Below are positions 45,672 through 54,562 of a DNA stretch of 64,000 bases, one piece after another (the stretch's first letter is position 1; each line of letters begins with the position of its first letter). The notes beneath the pieces are model-generated. The model searched no databases. It saw only the letters and a list, made by a program, of their open reading frames with translations, and was not told the DNA's origin. The DNA is from SZUA-309 sp965215995 (GTDB taxonomy: Bacteria; Pseudomonadota; Gammaproteobacteria; Pseudomonadales; Azotimanducaceae), in the NCBI GenBank assembly GCA_965215995.1, contig OZ244128.1:4278001-4342000 (forward strand), in the 5' to 3' direction. A program made the position numbers and the translations under genes.

Positions 45672-45759
45672 GGCCAAGCTAAGCCGCCAGCGCTTCCGTC
45701 GCGCCTTCTGCGCGTGCAAAAGGCGCGGCGGCCTCGGTGAGCTTCAATCCATGTTGGAC
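45672..45759 (-). repeat. large imperfect hairpin, attC-like
   Basis: An 88-base region starts two bases after the HEPN-like gene stop. On the minus strand it begins GTCCAAC (fits RYYYAAC) and ends GCTTGGCC (close to GTTRRRY but with one deviation), with long imperfectly paired arms (CCGCCGCGCCTT against AAGGCGCGACGG) around a short loop. This resembles an integron attC site, but the key GTT triplet is not exact. Confidence 0.3.
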
Positions 45760-45761
45760 GC

Positions 45762-46265
45762 CTACTCGTCCGGGTGCCGCCATTGAATCACCTTCAAACG
45801 AAACCCCTCTAGCACCCTCGCACTGTGCGCTAGCTTGCTAAGGTCTTCCTCGAAGTTCTCGGGTAGAAGACCCTCCTCGACGTCTTCAAGAATGCCTTGC
45901 TTCCCGCGGAGCTTGGATTGCTGCCGAAGAAGCCCATCTTTGCCGTCCACGTCGCGCCAATCGGAATAGTAGGAGTGAACGATCTCGTTGCGTCTCTCGC
46001 CCAGCCGTTGCAGTTCACCAACAAGGGCATGGAAGTCTTTCTTTTCCTGATCGTAATCACCGACGCGCACGTCCAGGAATCGTGCGAGTAGGACGTCGAC
46101 AGCTTTTAGGCGCTTGTAGTTGTCCAGCTCAGCCATCAGGATCTCGACCAAATGCTCATCTCGCGCCTCGATGAGTAGACGGATGATGTCACTCACATTT
46201 GCTTCGATTGTCTGGAAGAGGACTATGAACTTTCCAAGCAAATGGTACGAAGTCGGCTCTGACAT
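45762..46265 (-). CDS. HEPN-like helical protein
   Basis: A 167-residue all-helical protein. The segment LGERRNEIVHSYYSDW contains the R-x4-H motif of HEPN ribonucleases at a suitable place in the fourth-helix region. The N-terminal LLGKFIVLFQTIEANVSDI resembles starts of HEPN-like families. Function is inferred only. The start could also be the in-frame ATG at 46325. Confidence 0.55.
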   Translation of the reverse strand: MSEPTSYHLLGKFIVLFQTIEANVSDIIRLLIEARDEHLVEILMAELDNYKRLKAVDVLLARFLDVRVGDYDQEKKDFHALVGELQRLGERRNEIVHSYYSDWRDVDGKDGLLRQQSKLRGKQGILEDVEEGLLPENFEEDLSKLAHSARVLEGFRLKVIQWRHPDE

Positions 46266-46396
46266 GGCGTGTAACTCATGTTCGGCTGATTCTCTGTAGT
46301 CTCGCGGCGCAGCGTTCAGCCACATTGTCGTGTAGCGACCGAGTGTAGCGCGCGGCGTTGTATTGCCAGAAGCGAACGTGGCTTCCGAAGCGCTTT

Positions 46397-47594
46397 ACCT
46401 GTGGGTTGCGAAATCGTGGTCACGCCGACACCGGCATATGAAACAAGCCTCTGCAATGAGATTTCCACGCAAAGTTACTGATATTTAGGAGTGAGGACTG
46501 GTTGGATTTGTGTGAACTTGCCGGTGAAAGGCCGCCAAGTGCCGCGTGCGTTCGGTGATTGTTGTAGTAATCCTTAAACTCATCAAGCTTGTGCTGCAGA
46601 TCCAGTGAATTCCAGAATGGGGTGTGATCCAGGTATTCGCGCCGGATCGTTCCGATGAGCCGTTCGACGAATGGGTGCGAGCTCGGCGTGAACGGTACGG
46701 TCTTAATCTCTCTGATTTCCAGAACTCTAAGATTGGCTCGCCAGCGGTGGAATCGGAATAGGGGATCGTTGTCTGAACTCAGATATCGAGGTGGTCCGGT
46801 GCCGGAAATTGCCTGGTTGAACATGCAGCACAGCGCGATGCCGTCGACCGATCCGGCATGAACGCCAAACCCGATAATCCGCCGCGTATATTGATCCATG
46901 ACAACGAGCACCCAGTGAGATCTCAGTGTCAGTGATTCGCAGCGAAAAAGATCGACGGTCCACAAGCTATCTTTGCTGTGACCCAGAAGGGTCAGCCAGG
47001 ATGGACCGGTGCTGGGTTCTGGGCGGTAATGCTTGGCAAGCACTCGGCGCACCACATCCTTATTGATCTCGATGCCGAATTTCACGGTGATGATGTGCGC
47101 AATACGAGGGCAACCAAACCGTGGGTTGCGCTGTTTGATTTCGACGATCGTGCGAATGAGTTCCTGCGAGGGTCCTTGGGGCCCAGGACGCCTTTTACCA
47201 CGCTTACCGTAAAGCACCTGGTATTTTCGTTTAACGAGTGCTCGATGAAATTTGATTAAGGTAGCTGGCTGGACGGCAATCGCCAAGGTGTTCAGTCGTT
47301 TTCGCGGGATCAAAATCGAAAGCCAGGCAAGGATCACGCGATCGGGAAACTGCAGATTACGAGCTTTCTTATGTGATCTGGCCATGATTGCCAGCTGATG
47401 CTTCAGCATCAGATTTTCCGCGATGATTTTCTTCCAGCCGGTTGGTCGTAGCATTTTCGCGAGCAATACGATCAAGTGAATGAAGGTTAGGGCGGCCGAG
47501 TGCATGCCTGAGATGGTATTTACGCCAGGGAACACTACAAGACTGTGTTTCAGGTTGGTAATGTGTGGTGACTACGAATTCGCCACCCACAGGT
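46397..47594 (-). mobile_element. insertion sequence with integrase-core transposase
   Basis: About 1,198 bp bounded by inverted repeats of about 24 bases with 3 mismatches, each end reading ACCTGTGGGT(T/G)GCGAA. One gene inside. Family not firmly assigned; the transposase is like a lone IS3-type OrfB. Confidence 0.75.
46420..47505 (-). CDS. integrase-core (rve) transposase
   Basis: About 361 residues. An N-terminal hydrophobic and basic region is followed by HTH-like helices and the rve core with Asp in LWTVDLFRC, Asp in LSSDNDPLF and Glu in HPFVERLIGTIR. The C-terminus YYNNHRTHAALGGLSP is typical of integrase-core transposases. Intact. The start may be at 47535 (GTG) instead. Confidence 0.88.
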   Translation of the reverse strand: MHSAALTFIHLIVLLAKMLRPTGWKKIIAENLMLKHQLAIMARSHKKARNLQFPDRVILAWLSILIPRKRLNTLAIAVQPATLIKFHRALVKRKYQVLYGKRGKRRPGPQGPSQELIRTIVEIKQRNPRFGCPRIAHIITVKFGIEINKDVVRRVLAKHYRPEPSTGPSWLTLLGHSKDSLWTVDLFRCESLTLRSHWVLVVMDQYTRRIIGFGVHAGSVDGIALCCMFNQAISGTGPPRYLSSDNDPLFRFHRWRANLRVLEIREIKTVPFTPSSHPFVERLIGTIRREYLDHTPFWNSLDLQHKLDEFKDYYNNHRTHAALGGLSPASSHKSNQSSLLNISNFAWKSHCRGLFHMPVSA

Positions 47595-48112
47595 TACGTT
47601 TCGAGCGTCCCGGCGTGGACCAGAGCACCAGAGGGTGACGACTTTCTTCGCGTATCAGCGCGGTTTGATCCCTGGTAGGGGGCAAGTCTTCCCTGATCAG
47701 AATCTTAGGGAAAATATCGGAAAAGATCCGGTAAATCAGTGGGTTGCGTCGAGAGAGCCCCCAAATCATCCGTGTTTGAAGAGATTTTCCCTGTATTAAC
47801 CCTGTTTGTCAGGGATTCTCCCGATACGCTTTCGCCCCAGACTGCATCCACCGCCATTTCGTCAAAATCATTTCTGTGAATCCTGGGGCTCTTCCCACTT
47901 AACATGGGAGGCTCTTCCCACTCGATGGGGGATAGCCGGTACTCCCTAAATCCGGTTGCCTCTCCGAACGTCGGCCACCTTGGTACCGGGGCCGTGCAGC
48001 TTTCTCAGTTGGAGCAGCGCGAGGTCCCGATCGCCCGAAAATCAGCATCGGCGGAGCATCGCACCCGGGGTTTTGAATCCGGGAAGCACCGCCGGGACCC
48101 GTCATCTGATGG
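47595..48112. other. intergenic stretch with repeat copy B
   Basis: No gene supported. It contains an inverted CCCTGT/CAGGG segment near 47787-47817 and the second copy of the 60-base repeat. It looks like accumulated mobile-element debris. Confidence 0.4.
47999..48058 (+). repeat. 60-base direct repeat, copy B
   Basis: Second copy of the repeat described at 44461-44519, same orientation, with CGCGAGGTCCCGAT and AATCAGCATCGG identical. Confidence 0.85.
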
Positions 48113-48547
48113 CTACGGTGCCTTCGTCCCGTCGATAGTTCTGGCGGCCGCATCGAATGTATACACACTGTACAGATGATCCGACGTGGTCTGCGCCACG
48201 AATCTCGCCTTGTTGACGATCAGCGCGTCCGCGAAATCCGCGTTCTTCCGTTTGCCGCCGACCTTCACACTCTCAGCAATGCGGTAGTCGTGCAGTGCCC
48301 GCCAAACGGTTGGTGCATCTTCGAAAAGTATGTTCGGCTCGCGGAACAGCCCTTCAACGACAGTGATCAGGTCTTCCTTGCTCGCCCGGTACTTCGGCCC
48401 TTTGAGTGTCCACAGCGCCTCGACGAGCACCACATCGGTCACCAGCACCGCTGCCGAGCCCTGAATGATCCGGCGCGCCTTCGCCTCCTGGGCGGGGTCA
48501 TCCTGCAGCACGTAGCGCAGGAGGACGTTGGTATCGACAGCGATCAC
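48113..48547 (-). CDS. PIN-domain toxin (VapC type)
   Basis: A 144-residue PIN nuclease. Acidic residues are in AVDTNVLLRY, VLVEALWTL and NADFADALIV, the normal PIN set. Toxins of this type cleave RNA, often tRNA. The GTG start overlaps the antitoxin stop (GTGA), which couples the pair. Confidence 0.88.
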   Translation of the reverse strand: MIAVDTNVLLRYVLQDDPAQEAKARRIIQGSAAVLVTDVVLVEALWTLKGPKYRASKEDLITVVEGLFREPNILFEDAPTVWRALHDYRIAESVKVGGKRKNADFADALIVNKARFVAQTTSDHLYSVYTFDAAARTIDGTKAP

Positions 48548-48774
48548 TCCGCCAGGGCGCGCTGCCGGGATTGCTCGTCGGTGATCTTGCTGTCGCCCCG
48601 AAGATGTCTTAGCACACCTTCGGCCGCTCCAGCCTCCTTCTTCACCACCGTGATTTGTCCCCGGTAGACGTACGTCTCCACGATATCTCCAGGCTCGATG
48701 TGGGCTTCCTCGCACAGGTCGATCGGAAGCGTGATCTGGCGTTTGCTGCTGACCTTTGGCATATCTTTACCCAT
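48544..48774 (-). CDS. AbrB/MazE-type antitoxin (VapB type)
   Basis: A 76-residue protein with the swapped-hairpin AbrB DNA-binding pattern (VSSKRQITLPIDLCEEAHIEPGDIVE) and a charged tail likely to wrap the toxin. An operator-like palindrome overlaps the 5' end; the alternative start MPKVSSK at 48762 would lie at the edge of that palindrome. Confidence 0.85.
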   Translation of the reverse strand: MGKDMPKVSSKRQITLPIDLCEEAHIEPGDIVETYVYRGQITVVKKEAGAAEGVLRHLRGDSKITDEQSRQRALAE

Positions 48775-48791
48775 ATTCGTATGGTAAAGAT
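48763..48791. promoter_or_regulatory. palindromic operator of the toxin-antitoxin pair
   Basis: ATCTTTACC at 48763-48771 and GGTAAAGAT at 48783-48791, with CATA/TATG inside, form a near-perfect palindrome at the antitoxin start, where AbrB-type antitoxins autorepress. Confidence 0.65.
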
Positions 48792-48813
48792 CATACCGAG
48801 CCCATCATGAGAG

Positions 48814-49239
48814 TCAACCAGCCAATGTCTGCGTTAGCCATCCGACCGGCAGGACGGGGATCTCACATCGCTCTCGGCGTGCTGGCACCTGAGGGTCAGC
48901 GCGTTCAGCTAGCCACTTCGCATGAATGGCGCGCACGTTCGGCGTAGCCGAGTCGCGAAGTCTTTCTGCCTCCGCTTCGTCGCTCAGCGCATGCGCGTAC
49001 CAATTCGTCTCTTCCGTGAACGCGCGGATAGGAGCGAGCAGGTCCGTGATTTCCTGTCTGCCGGCACGCCATACTTTCTCGGCCAGATGAACACCACGCA
49101 TATAGCCTTCGCACCACTCGTCAGCGATGGTGATGGCTCGGTCTTCCAACTTCCGTTCGTAAAATATGGGTTCGAAGGCTGCCGGGGCCTCCATCAGCAT
49201 CCCGGCTATGCTGTTCGAGCGCTGCATCAGCAGCGACAT
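48814..49239 (-). pseudogene. YecA/UPF0149-like fragment
   Basis: A 141-residue frame. The segment RAITIADEWCEGYMRGVHLAEKVW matches the middle of YecA/UPF0149 proteins, but the family N-terminal domain is missing upstream and no C-terminal SEC-C zinc motif is present. Best read as a truncated gene. The remaining frame appears undamaged. Confidence 0.5.
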
Positions 49240-49402
49240 GAACCATTGAGCGTTAGCACGCTGCGTCCGCGTGCTTCCGGGTCTCCGACTCCCAGCCGGT
49301 CAACATCGCTGACGTGCATGAGAAACGCACCGGCAGGCGACATGCTGACGGAGCGGGGGAGTGTCTCGGGCCTCCGAGACGACGGGATAGACCAGCTTGG
49401 CG

Positions 49403-50119
49403 TCAAGCCACCTTGCGCTTACGGAACTCCTTGCCGAGCGACTCTCGAGTCACGTCGACCACCTCGAGCAGGGAGGCGACATACTCTTTCTTTTTCATGC
49501 GCTTGCCTGCCCAGCTCTGTGCCACATGGGCGTTCCCTGCGTTTAAGGCGCAGGCAATCAGGGTGGGGCGCAGATCGGATTCGCGACTCACTCCGAGATC
49601 TTCCGCAATACCGTCCGCGAGGATTTCCTTGGTCTCGAAGATCGCCTGCTGACCTTCCGGTGTCACCGCTGGGAACCGGTACGAGTCTGATGGAAACACG
49701 AGGAGGTCAGGGGTCATTTCTGCGTTGAGTTTCACCCAGGATCGCCAGGTGCTCAGGGCATCCATGGTGCGTTCGCTGAAGTACTTCCGGAAGCGCTTCA
49801 GCGTGACCACGTGGATCTCGGCCATCAGATCTCCCTTGGTCGGGAAGTGGCGAACCAGCGTCTGCAGATGCACGCCGGCGGCATCCGCCATGTCGGCGAG
49901 GGTGGCCCGCTGTGGTCCGCCACGAGTTCTGCAGCGAGGCCTGGGTAGAACGATGCCTGGCCGGAACCCCGTGGCCTGCAGCGGAAGCGGTGCATCCTGG
50001 AAAAACGAGTACTGCAAAGAATCGCCAGCCAACACCGCACGAGAACTGGATCGCCGGGTAATCAGATCGGCACGGAACCCGTGTAGCGCAAAGGCTGAGC
50101 CCTCAGCCAAAGTGGCCAT
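49403..50119 (-). pseudogene. TetR-family regulator, frameshifted in the HTH
   Basis: From RATLADMADAAGVHLQTLVRHFPTKGDL onward (about residues 75-238) this is a normal TetR protein with an effector domain. The expected first helix of the HTH is not in this frame but is present in another frame (YPGLAAELVADHSG, near 49905-49970). A one- or two-base shift near 49900-49910 has therefore separated the parts, and the open frame upstream is not protein-like. Confidence 0.6.
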
Positions 50120-50197
50120 TTTCCATGTATTCCAGCCTTGGGCTCCGATTTATTGCCACTCGACAAGGAACGGTTCAATGGCCGCTTGATTATTCTT

Positions 50198-50221
50198 AAT
50201 AATGCACCTAGCATGCGAAAT
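50198..50221. promoter_or_regulatory. shared regulon motif, site 1 (aldolase promoter)
   Basis: AATAATGCACCTAG followed by CATGCGAAAT, 90 bases before the aldolase start. The 13-base AATAATGCACCTA recurs exactly at 62207, and the pattern AATAAnGCA...TGCGAAAT recurs at 60866. Confidence 0.5.
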
Positions 50222-50310
50222 GTGGAATAAATGGTCGACGTCTGAACAAGACGTGTGTGGAACTCAGTGCATAGAGTTTCCAGCGTGCGAGACCCGAACT
50301 TGGGGGGAGA

Positions 50311-51084
50311 GTGATAGTAAACAGGGTATTCGAGAGATGGAGTGCCGGTGAGGTGGCGCTCGGAGGCTGGCTCGCGATTCCGAGCACATTCAGTGCCGAG
50401 GTAATGGCCTATCGCGGGTTCGACTACATATGCCTTGATATGCAGCATGGGCTCATCGACTACCAGGTTGCCGTGACCATGATTCAGGCCATCAATGCAA
50501 CACCAGTCGCACCGTTTGTCCGTGTGCCAGGCAACGACTTCGCCATGATCAACAGGATGCTCGATGCGGGAGCGATGGGGATCATAGTGCCGCTAGTGAA
50601 TACTCCAGATGATGCTCGGCGGGTAGTAGACGCGTGCCGCTACTATCCGCAGGGTTCGCGAAGCATGGGTCCAACCAGAGTGTCCATTAGCGCGGGACCC
50701 GAATACGGCGAAATGGCCAACAGCCAGGTTGCGTGTATCCCCATGATCGAGACAAGGGAGGCGATAGAGAATCTGGAAAGCATCCTTGATGTGCCAGGTA
50801 TCGATGCTATGTACGTTGGCCCTTCGGATCTTAGCCTCACTCTGGATTTGCCACCTCATCTGGACAACGGTGGTGCCTATGAGGAGGCTCGCCTGCGGGT
50901 CGCGCAGCAGTGCAATGAACGTGGAGTAGTTGCTGGAATCCATGCCGAAGCACCTTTGACTCGTAAACACGCGAGTGCGGGATACAAGATGATCACCGTG
51001 AGTGTTGATTTCAAAGCACTGCTCAAAGCTGCTGATGCGGATCTACTGATGGCTCGAGATCATCTTGGTCTTGTGGCCAAGTAG
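50311..51084 (+). CDS. HpcH/HpaI-family aldolase (candidate 2-keto-3-deoxy sugar-acid aldolase)
   Basis: A 257-residue class II aldolase with TIM-barrel residues His46 (DMQHGLIDY), Arg71 (FVRVPG), Glu147 (MIETRE) and Asp173 (GPSDLSL) for catalysis and metal. The family splits 2-keto-3-deoxy acids to pyruvate and an aldehyde. In the known sulfo-Entner-Doudoroff pathway an enzyme of this family cleaves KDSG to pyruvate and sulfolactaldehyde (from memory), and the neighbours here supply the preceding steps. GTG start with GGGGGGAGA directly before it. Very likely co-transcribed with the GH31 gene 140 bases downstream. Confidence 0.85.
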   Translation: MIVNRVFERWSAGEVALGGWLAIPSTFSAEVMAYRGFDYICLDMQHGLIDYQVAVTMIQAINATPVAPFVRVPGNDFAMINRMLDAGAMGIIVPLVNTPDDARRVVDACRYYPQGSRSMGPTRVSISAGPEYGEMANSQVACIPMIETREAIENLESILDVPGIDAMYVGPSDLSLTLDLPPHLDNGGAYEEARLRVAQQCNERGVVAGIHAEAPLTRKHASAGYKMITVSVDFKALLKAADADLLMARDHLGLVAK

Positions 51085-51224
51085 CTTTGGTTCCATTGAT
51101 CCGACCGGCCAAGCTGAGTAGCGCGCCGCTCAAGCAATCATCTTGCGTGCCTGAATCCGAGATCATGACGCTCATCGCCTGATCAGCGATCGATCTGGTT
51201 CCGCGAAAATAGAAGGAGGCGAAA

Positions 51225-53456
51225 GTGCTGATAAGTTCCAAATTCTCCGTTATCAGGTCCGGTCCGTTCGTAGAAGTATTGCATGAAGACAAGTCTGGTC
51301 CGGTACTGCGGTTCAGGCCCGATAGCAACTTCATAAGCGCGGCATGTGCCGAAGGATCAGTTCGGGAAGTCGTTGACTCTAGTGGGCTACCGCGCCACGG
51401 GCAATATCCCTTGGACTATTGTGTTCAGGAGCAGATTGTCGAGCGTTTCGAGTCCACCCAGGAATGGACGCTTTGCTCACGGCCGACCGGGTTTGAGATC
51501 GCCGGTATTCTGAAAAGCAGCAGATCCTCAACAATGTATTCGTTTACGGTGGACGCCGTCTCGGAGCAGCAGTTGTGCTTCAAGGTGAAAGTTGATTCGC
51601 GAGACGTTAATCGCCTCTGCATGAAATTTGCTTCTCCCACTGACGAACACATTTTCGGCATGGGAGAGCAGTTCTCTTTCGTGGATTTGAAGGGGCATAG
51701 AGTCCCGCTGTATGTGATGGAGAAAGGGATCGGCAGAGGCCTGGAACCTCTCACATCTTTCATTGACCTTGCGCCGTTCCCGGCCCCTATGGAACCCATC
51801 GACGCGCTGATCGACGGTATCAAGAGTGAGTCCCACTATGGGACTCACTCTTATGGCACATACATCCCGATGCCATATTTCCTGAGTAATCTCGGGCGGG
51901 CCATGGTCCTGGATAACTCGGAATATTGCGTCTTCGATTTCCGAGCGAAAGACAGCGCTGAGATCGAGTTGTGGTCTGGGGAGATGAGCGGGCGCATCTT
52001 CGTTGGTGCAAATCCGAAACAGGTTCTCGAATATTACACCTCTTATGCCGGCAGGATGCCGCAGGTCCCCTCATGGATGATTGACGGGATGATGATTGGT
52101 GCCGGCGGCGGCTCGGCAGTTGTGCGGAAGATCTTGAATGCGGCGATTGAGTCCTACGACAAGTTCGGCATTCCGGTCACCTCGGTCAACATACACGACT
52201 GGCAGGGCAGACGAACGGGCGACGCTTTCATACCGAGCCGCTTGTGGTGGACATTTGAGCCGGATGCGACCTTGTACCCTGACTGGGAGGAGATGGTACG
52301 GGAGTTTCGCGATAAAGGCATTCGCGTAATCATCTACTACAACCCGATGATCGCATCCGAGGCGGGCGAGCAGAAGACGAACCTTCGCAGAGATGTCTTC
52401 AAGCAGGCGGAACAGGCCAACTACCTGGTGCGGAAGCCGGATGGCTCAACCTACATTGTTTCTTCAGGCGTTGTAAAAGCCGGATTCATCGACCTTACCA
52501 ATCCAGAAGCCCGCGAATGGATGAAGGATCTGATGAAAGAGCAGGTGAAGGTTGGCGTTTCGGGGTGGATGGCCGACTTCGCCGAAGGGCTTCCGCATGA
52601 TGCGGTTCTGTTTTCGGGCGAAGATGCCGCCGCTTACCACAATCGTTATCCCGTCGAGTACGCCAAGTTGAACCGGGAGGTAATGGTGGAGACGGGTATG
52701 GAAGGCGAAATGAATTTCCATTCCCGCTCGGGGTATGTCTTCAGTTCTCAATACAGCACCGGTTTCTTTACGGGAGATCAATTAAACACGTGGGATGACT
52801 ACGGTGGGTTCAAGACGACAGTGAACGCTCTCATCAGTGGTGGTCTCTCCGGCATCCAGTACTTCATTTACGCTCACGGGGCGTTTTGGACCATCATTCC
52901 TGAGGAGGTTTTTCCGAAGCTGCCGGAGGAAGTGACTAAGCGGGTACCTGAAGAGCTTATCCCGAGATTACGGGCCGAAATGTCTCCTGAACTCAAGGCT
53001 CGGCGTCTCGAGCTGGTGGCATTCGGAGCATATGCCATGATCGGGGCACCGGAACCCGACGAGCTCTTCAGACGCTTTGCTACGATTGCGACAGGGCTTG
53101 CAACTTATCGCAAACGCTTGGGCGCGGAGGCTGCCGAGAAGGGGCTTCCTCTGATTCGCCATATGATGCTCGAGTATCCCGATGATCCCGAAGTTCATGA
53201 GCTCAAGTACCAGTACATGTACGGGAGCGAGTTTCTCGTTCGTCCAATTGTCGACCCGGAAGTATCGAGTGTAGCCGTTTATCTCCCTGCCGGAAGATGG
53301 GTGCATCTGTTCTCGAGGGATACATACGGGTCAGAGCATCGGGGGGAGTGGGTAGAAGTCGCGGCGCCCGTGGGTGAGCCTGCGGTCTTCTATCGTAGTG
53401 GCTCGCAGGCGGGCGAAGAATTGATGAAGTATCTGGTGGAACGTGACGTGCTGTGA
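51225..53456 (+). CDS. GH31 glycosidase of the YihQ (sulfoquinovosidase) clade, divergent pocket
   Basis: 743 residues: N-terminal beta domain with FGMGEQFSFVDLKGHRVPL, then the catalytic barrel. Nucleophile Asp451 (GWMADFAEG) and acid/base Asp518 (TGDQ) are kept. Arg339-x-x-Trp342 (SRLWW) aligns with YihQ Arg301/Trp304, which hold the sulfonate. YihQ Gln288 is His324 here. The usual HSDIGG and RTHEG pocket segments are replaced (IYAHGAFW; MIGAPEPDE), and about 38 extra residues (558-595) are inserted between them. Cytosolic; no signal peptide. GTG start with AGAAGGAGG upstream. Probably cleaves an acidic alpha-glycoside; the exact sugar is uncertain. Confidence 0.85.
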   Translation: MLISSKFSVIRSGPFVEVLHEDKSGPVLRFRPDSNFISAACAEGSVREVVDSSGLPRHGQYPLDYCVQEQIVERFESTQEWTLCSRPTGFEIAGILKSSRSSTMYSFTVDAVSEQQLCFKVKVDSRDVNRLCMKFASPTDEHIFGMGEQFSFVDLKGHRVPLYVMEKGIGRGLEPLTSFIDLAPFPAPMEPIDALIDGIKSESHYGTHSYGTYIPMPYFLSNLGRAMVLDNSEYCVFDFRAKDSAEIELWSGEMSGRIFVGANPKQVLEYYTSYAGRMPQVPSWMIDGMMIGAGGGSAVVRKILNAAIESYDKFGIPVTSVNIHDWQGRRTGDAFIPSRLWWTFEPDATLYPDWEEMVREFRDKGIRVIIYYNPMIASEAGEQKTNLRRDVFKQAEQANYLVRKPDGSTYIVSSGVVKAGFIDLTNPEAREWMKDLMKEQVKVGVSGWMADFAEGLPHDAVLFSGEDAAAYHNRYPVEYAKLNREVMVETGMEGEMNFHSRSGYVFSSQYSTGFFTGDQLNTWDDYGGFKTTVNALISGGLSGIQYFIYAHGAFWTIIPEEVFPKLPEEVTKRVPEELIPRLRAEMSPELKARRLELVAFGAYAMIGAPEPDELFRRFATIATGLATYRKRLGAEAAEKGLPLIRHMMLEYPDDPEVHELKYQYMYGSEFLVRPIVDPEVSSVAVYLPAGRWVHLFSRDTYGSEHRGEWVEVAAPVGEPAVFYRSGSQAGEELMKYLVERDVL

Positions 53457-53555
53457 TCAACAACGATTTGATGGTGGGTTTTCCGCGAGCCCATCAGAGA
53501 GTTTAAGCAGCTCGTGTCTCGAGCATCATGGACACAGTTTGAATGGCCTGAACCT

Positions 53556-54383
53556 CTATTGGGCAAGATGCGTTTGATCGGATTCGTTATCTCCGCCACG
53601 GTAGCCTAGCTCACTAGAGATCGCGCCAGCAGTTGAGGTGACCTGGGCCGTTAGTCGATCCAGATCGCTCCGGGAAATGCGGAATGCCGGCCCGGTGACA
53701 GAGATCGCCGCGACAGCCAGCCCTGTGTAGTCAAGAATCGGTGCGGCAACGCATCGGATGCCTTGCGTCATCTCTTCGTCGTCGACGGCAAATCCTAGCC
53801 TCCGAATCCGCCTGAGGTGCGTTTGCAGATCCTCTTTCTCTGCGATGGTATTGGGTGTGTAAGCTTCCAGCTCTGGCTCTTCGAGCAGTCGGAGGAGCCA
53901 TTCGTCTGGTCCGAACGCTAGCAGAATCTTACCCATAGCGGTGGCATGCAACGGACGGCGTTGACCGATCCGCGCTCGAACCACCACTGCTGCACTGCTG
54001 CTTTTCTGCGCAAGGTATACGACTTGGCCGTTGTCGTACGCGCCCAGGTGAATCGTTTCACCAGTCTCATCGCGAAGCCTGTTCAGGTGCGAATCGGCGA
54101 CATTCATTGCTTTCGTTCTATGTGAGGCGAGCTCTCCTAACTCTATGAGTCTCCAACCTAGCGTATAGCAGCGAGAATCCGGATCGAACCTCAGCAGTCC
54201 TCCGTCTGCGAGGGATCGCGCAAGGCGATGGGTGGTTGTTTTTTCGAAACCTGTTTCGCTGACAAGGGTAGTCAGGCTCATCGGTTCTTCCGACTCTGCA
54301 ACAGCATCTAACACGCGCAATGCTTTATCCACCGTCTGCGCCCGCTGCTTCTGAGCTCGGGTTTTTGAGTCGTTTTGCGACAT
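53556..54383 (-). CDS. IclR-family transcriptional regulator
   Basis: A 275-residue regulator with an N-terminal winged HTH (MSLTTLVSETGFEKTTTHRLARSL) and a C-terminal IclR effector domain (RIGQRRPLHATAMGKILLAF, GIRCVAAPILDYTG). Lies inside the sugar cluster and is the only regulator gene there, so it is the best candidate for binding the motif repeated in the intergenic regions. Effector likely a pathway intermediate. Confidence 0.9.
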   Translation of the reverse strand: MSQNDSKTRAQKQRAQTVDKALRVLDAVAESEEPMSLTTLVSETGFEKTTTHRLARSLADGGLLRFDPDSRCYTLGWRLIELGELASHRTKAMNVADSHLNRLRDETGETIHLGAYDNGQVVYLAQKSSSAAVVVRARIGQRRPLHATAMGKILLAFGPDEWLLRLLEEPELEAYTPNTIAEKEDLQTHLRRIRRLGFAVDDEEMTQGIRCVAAPILDYTGLAVAAISVTGPAFRISRSDLDRLTAQVTSTAGAISSELGYRGGDNESDQTHLAQ

Positions 54384-54534
54384 CCGTCTGAACCTCTCAG
54401 TTACGCCAGGTTGCTCACGCAGGATTCTTGCCTGCAGGAAGCTCCTCGTTCAAATTATAGGCCTATTGGCCCGATTGGCGGTATTTCTGTTTTGGTTGTT
54501 TAGCTGCCGCCCGGTTCAACAGGGTTGAGCCGCG

Positions 54535-54558
54535 CTGGCTGGCAGAACAGTCAGCCAG
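54535..54558 (-). terminator. hairpin after the mutarotase gene
   Basis: CTGGCTG and CAGCCAG separated by 10 bases, four bases beyond the stop codon. No T run follows, so termination strength is doubtful. Confidence 0.35.
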
Positions 54559-54562
54559 TGTT

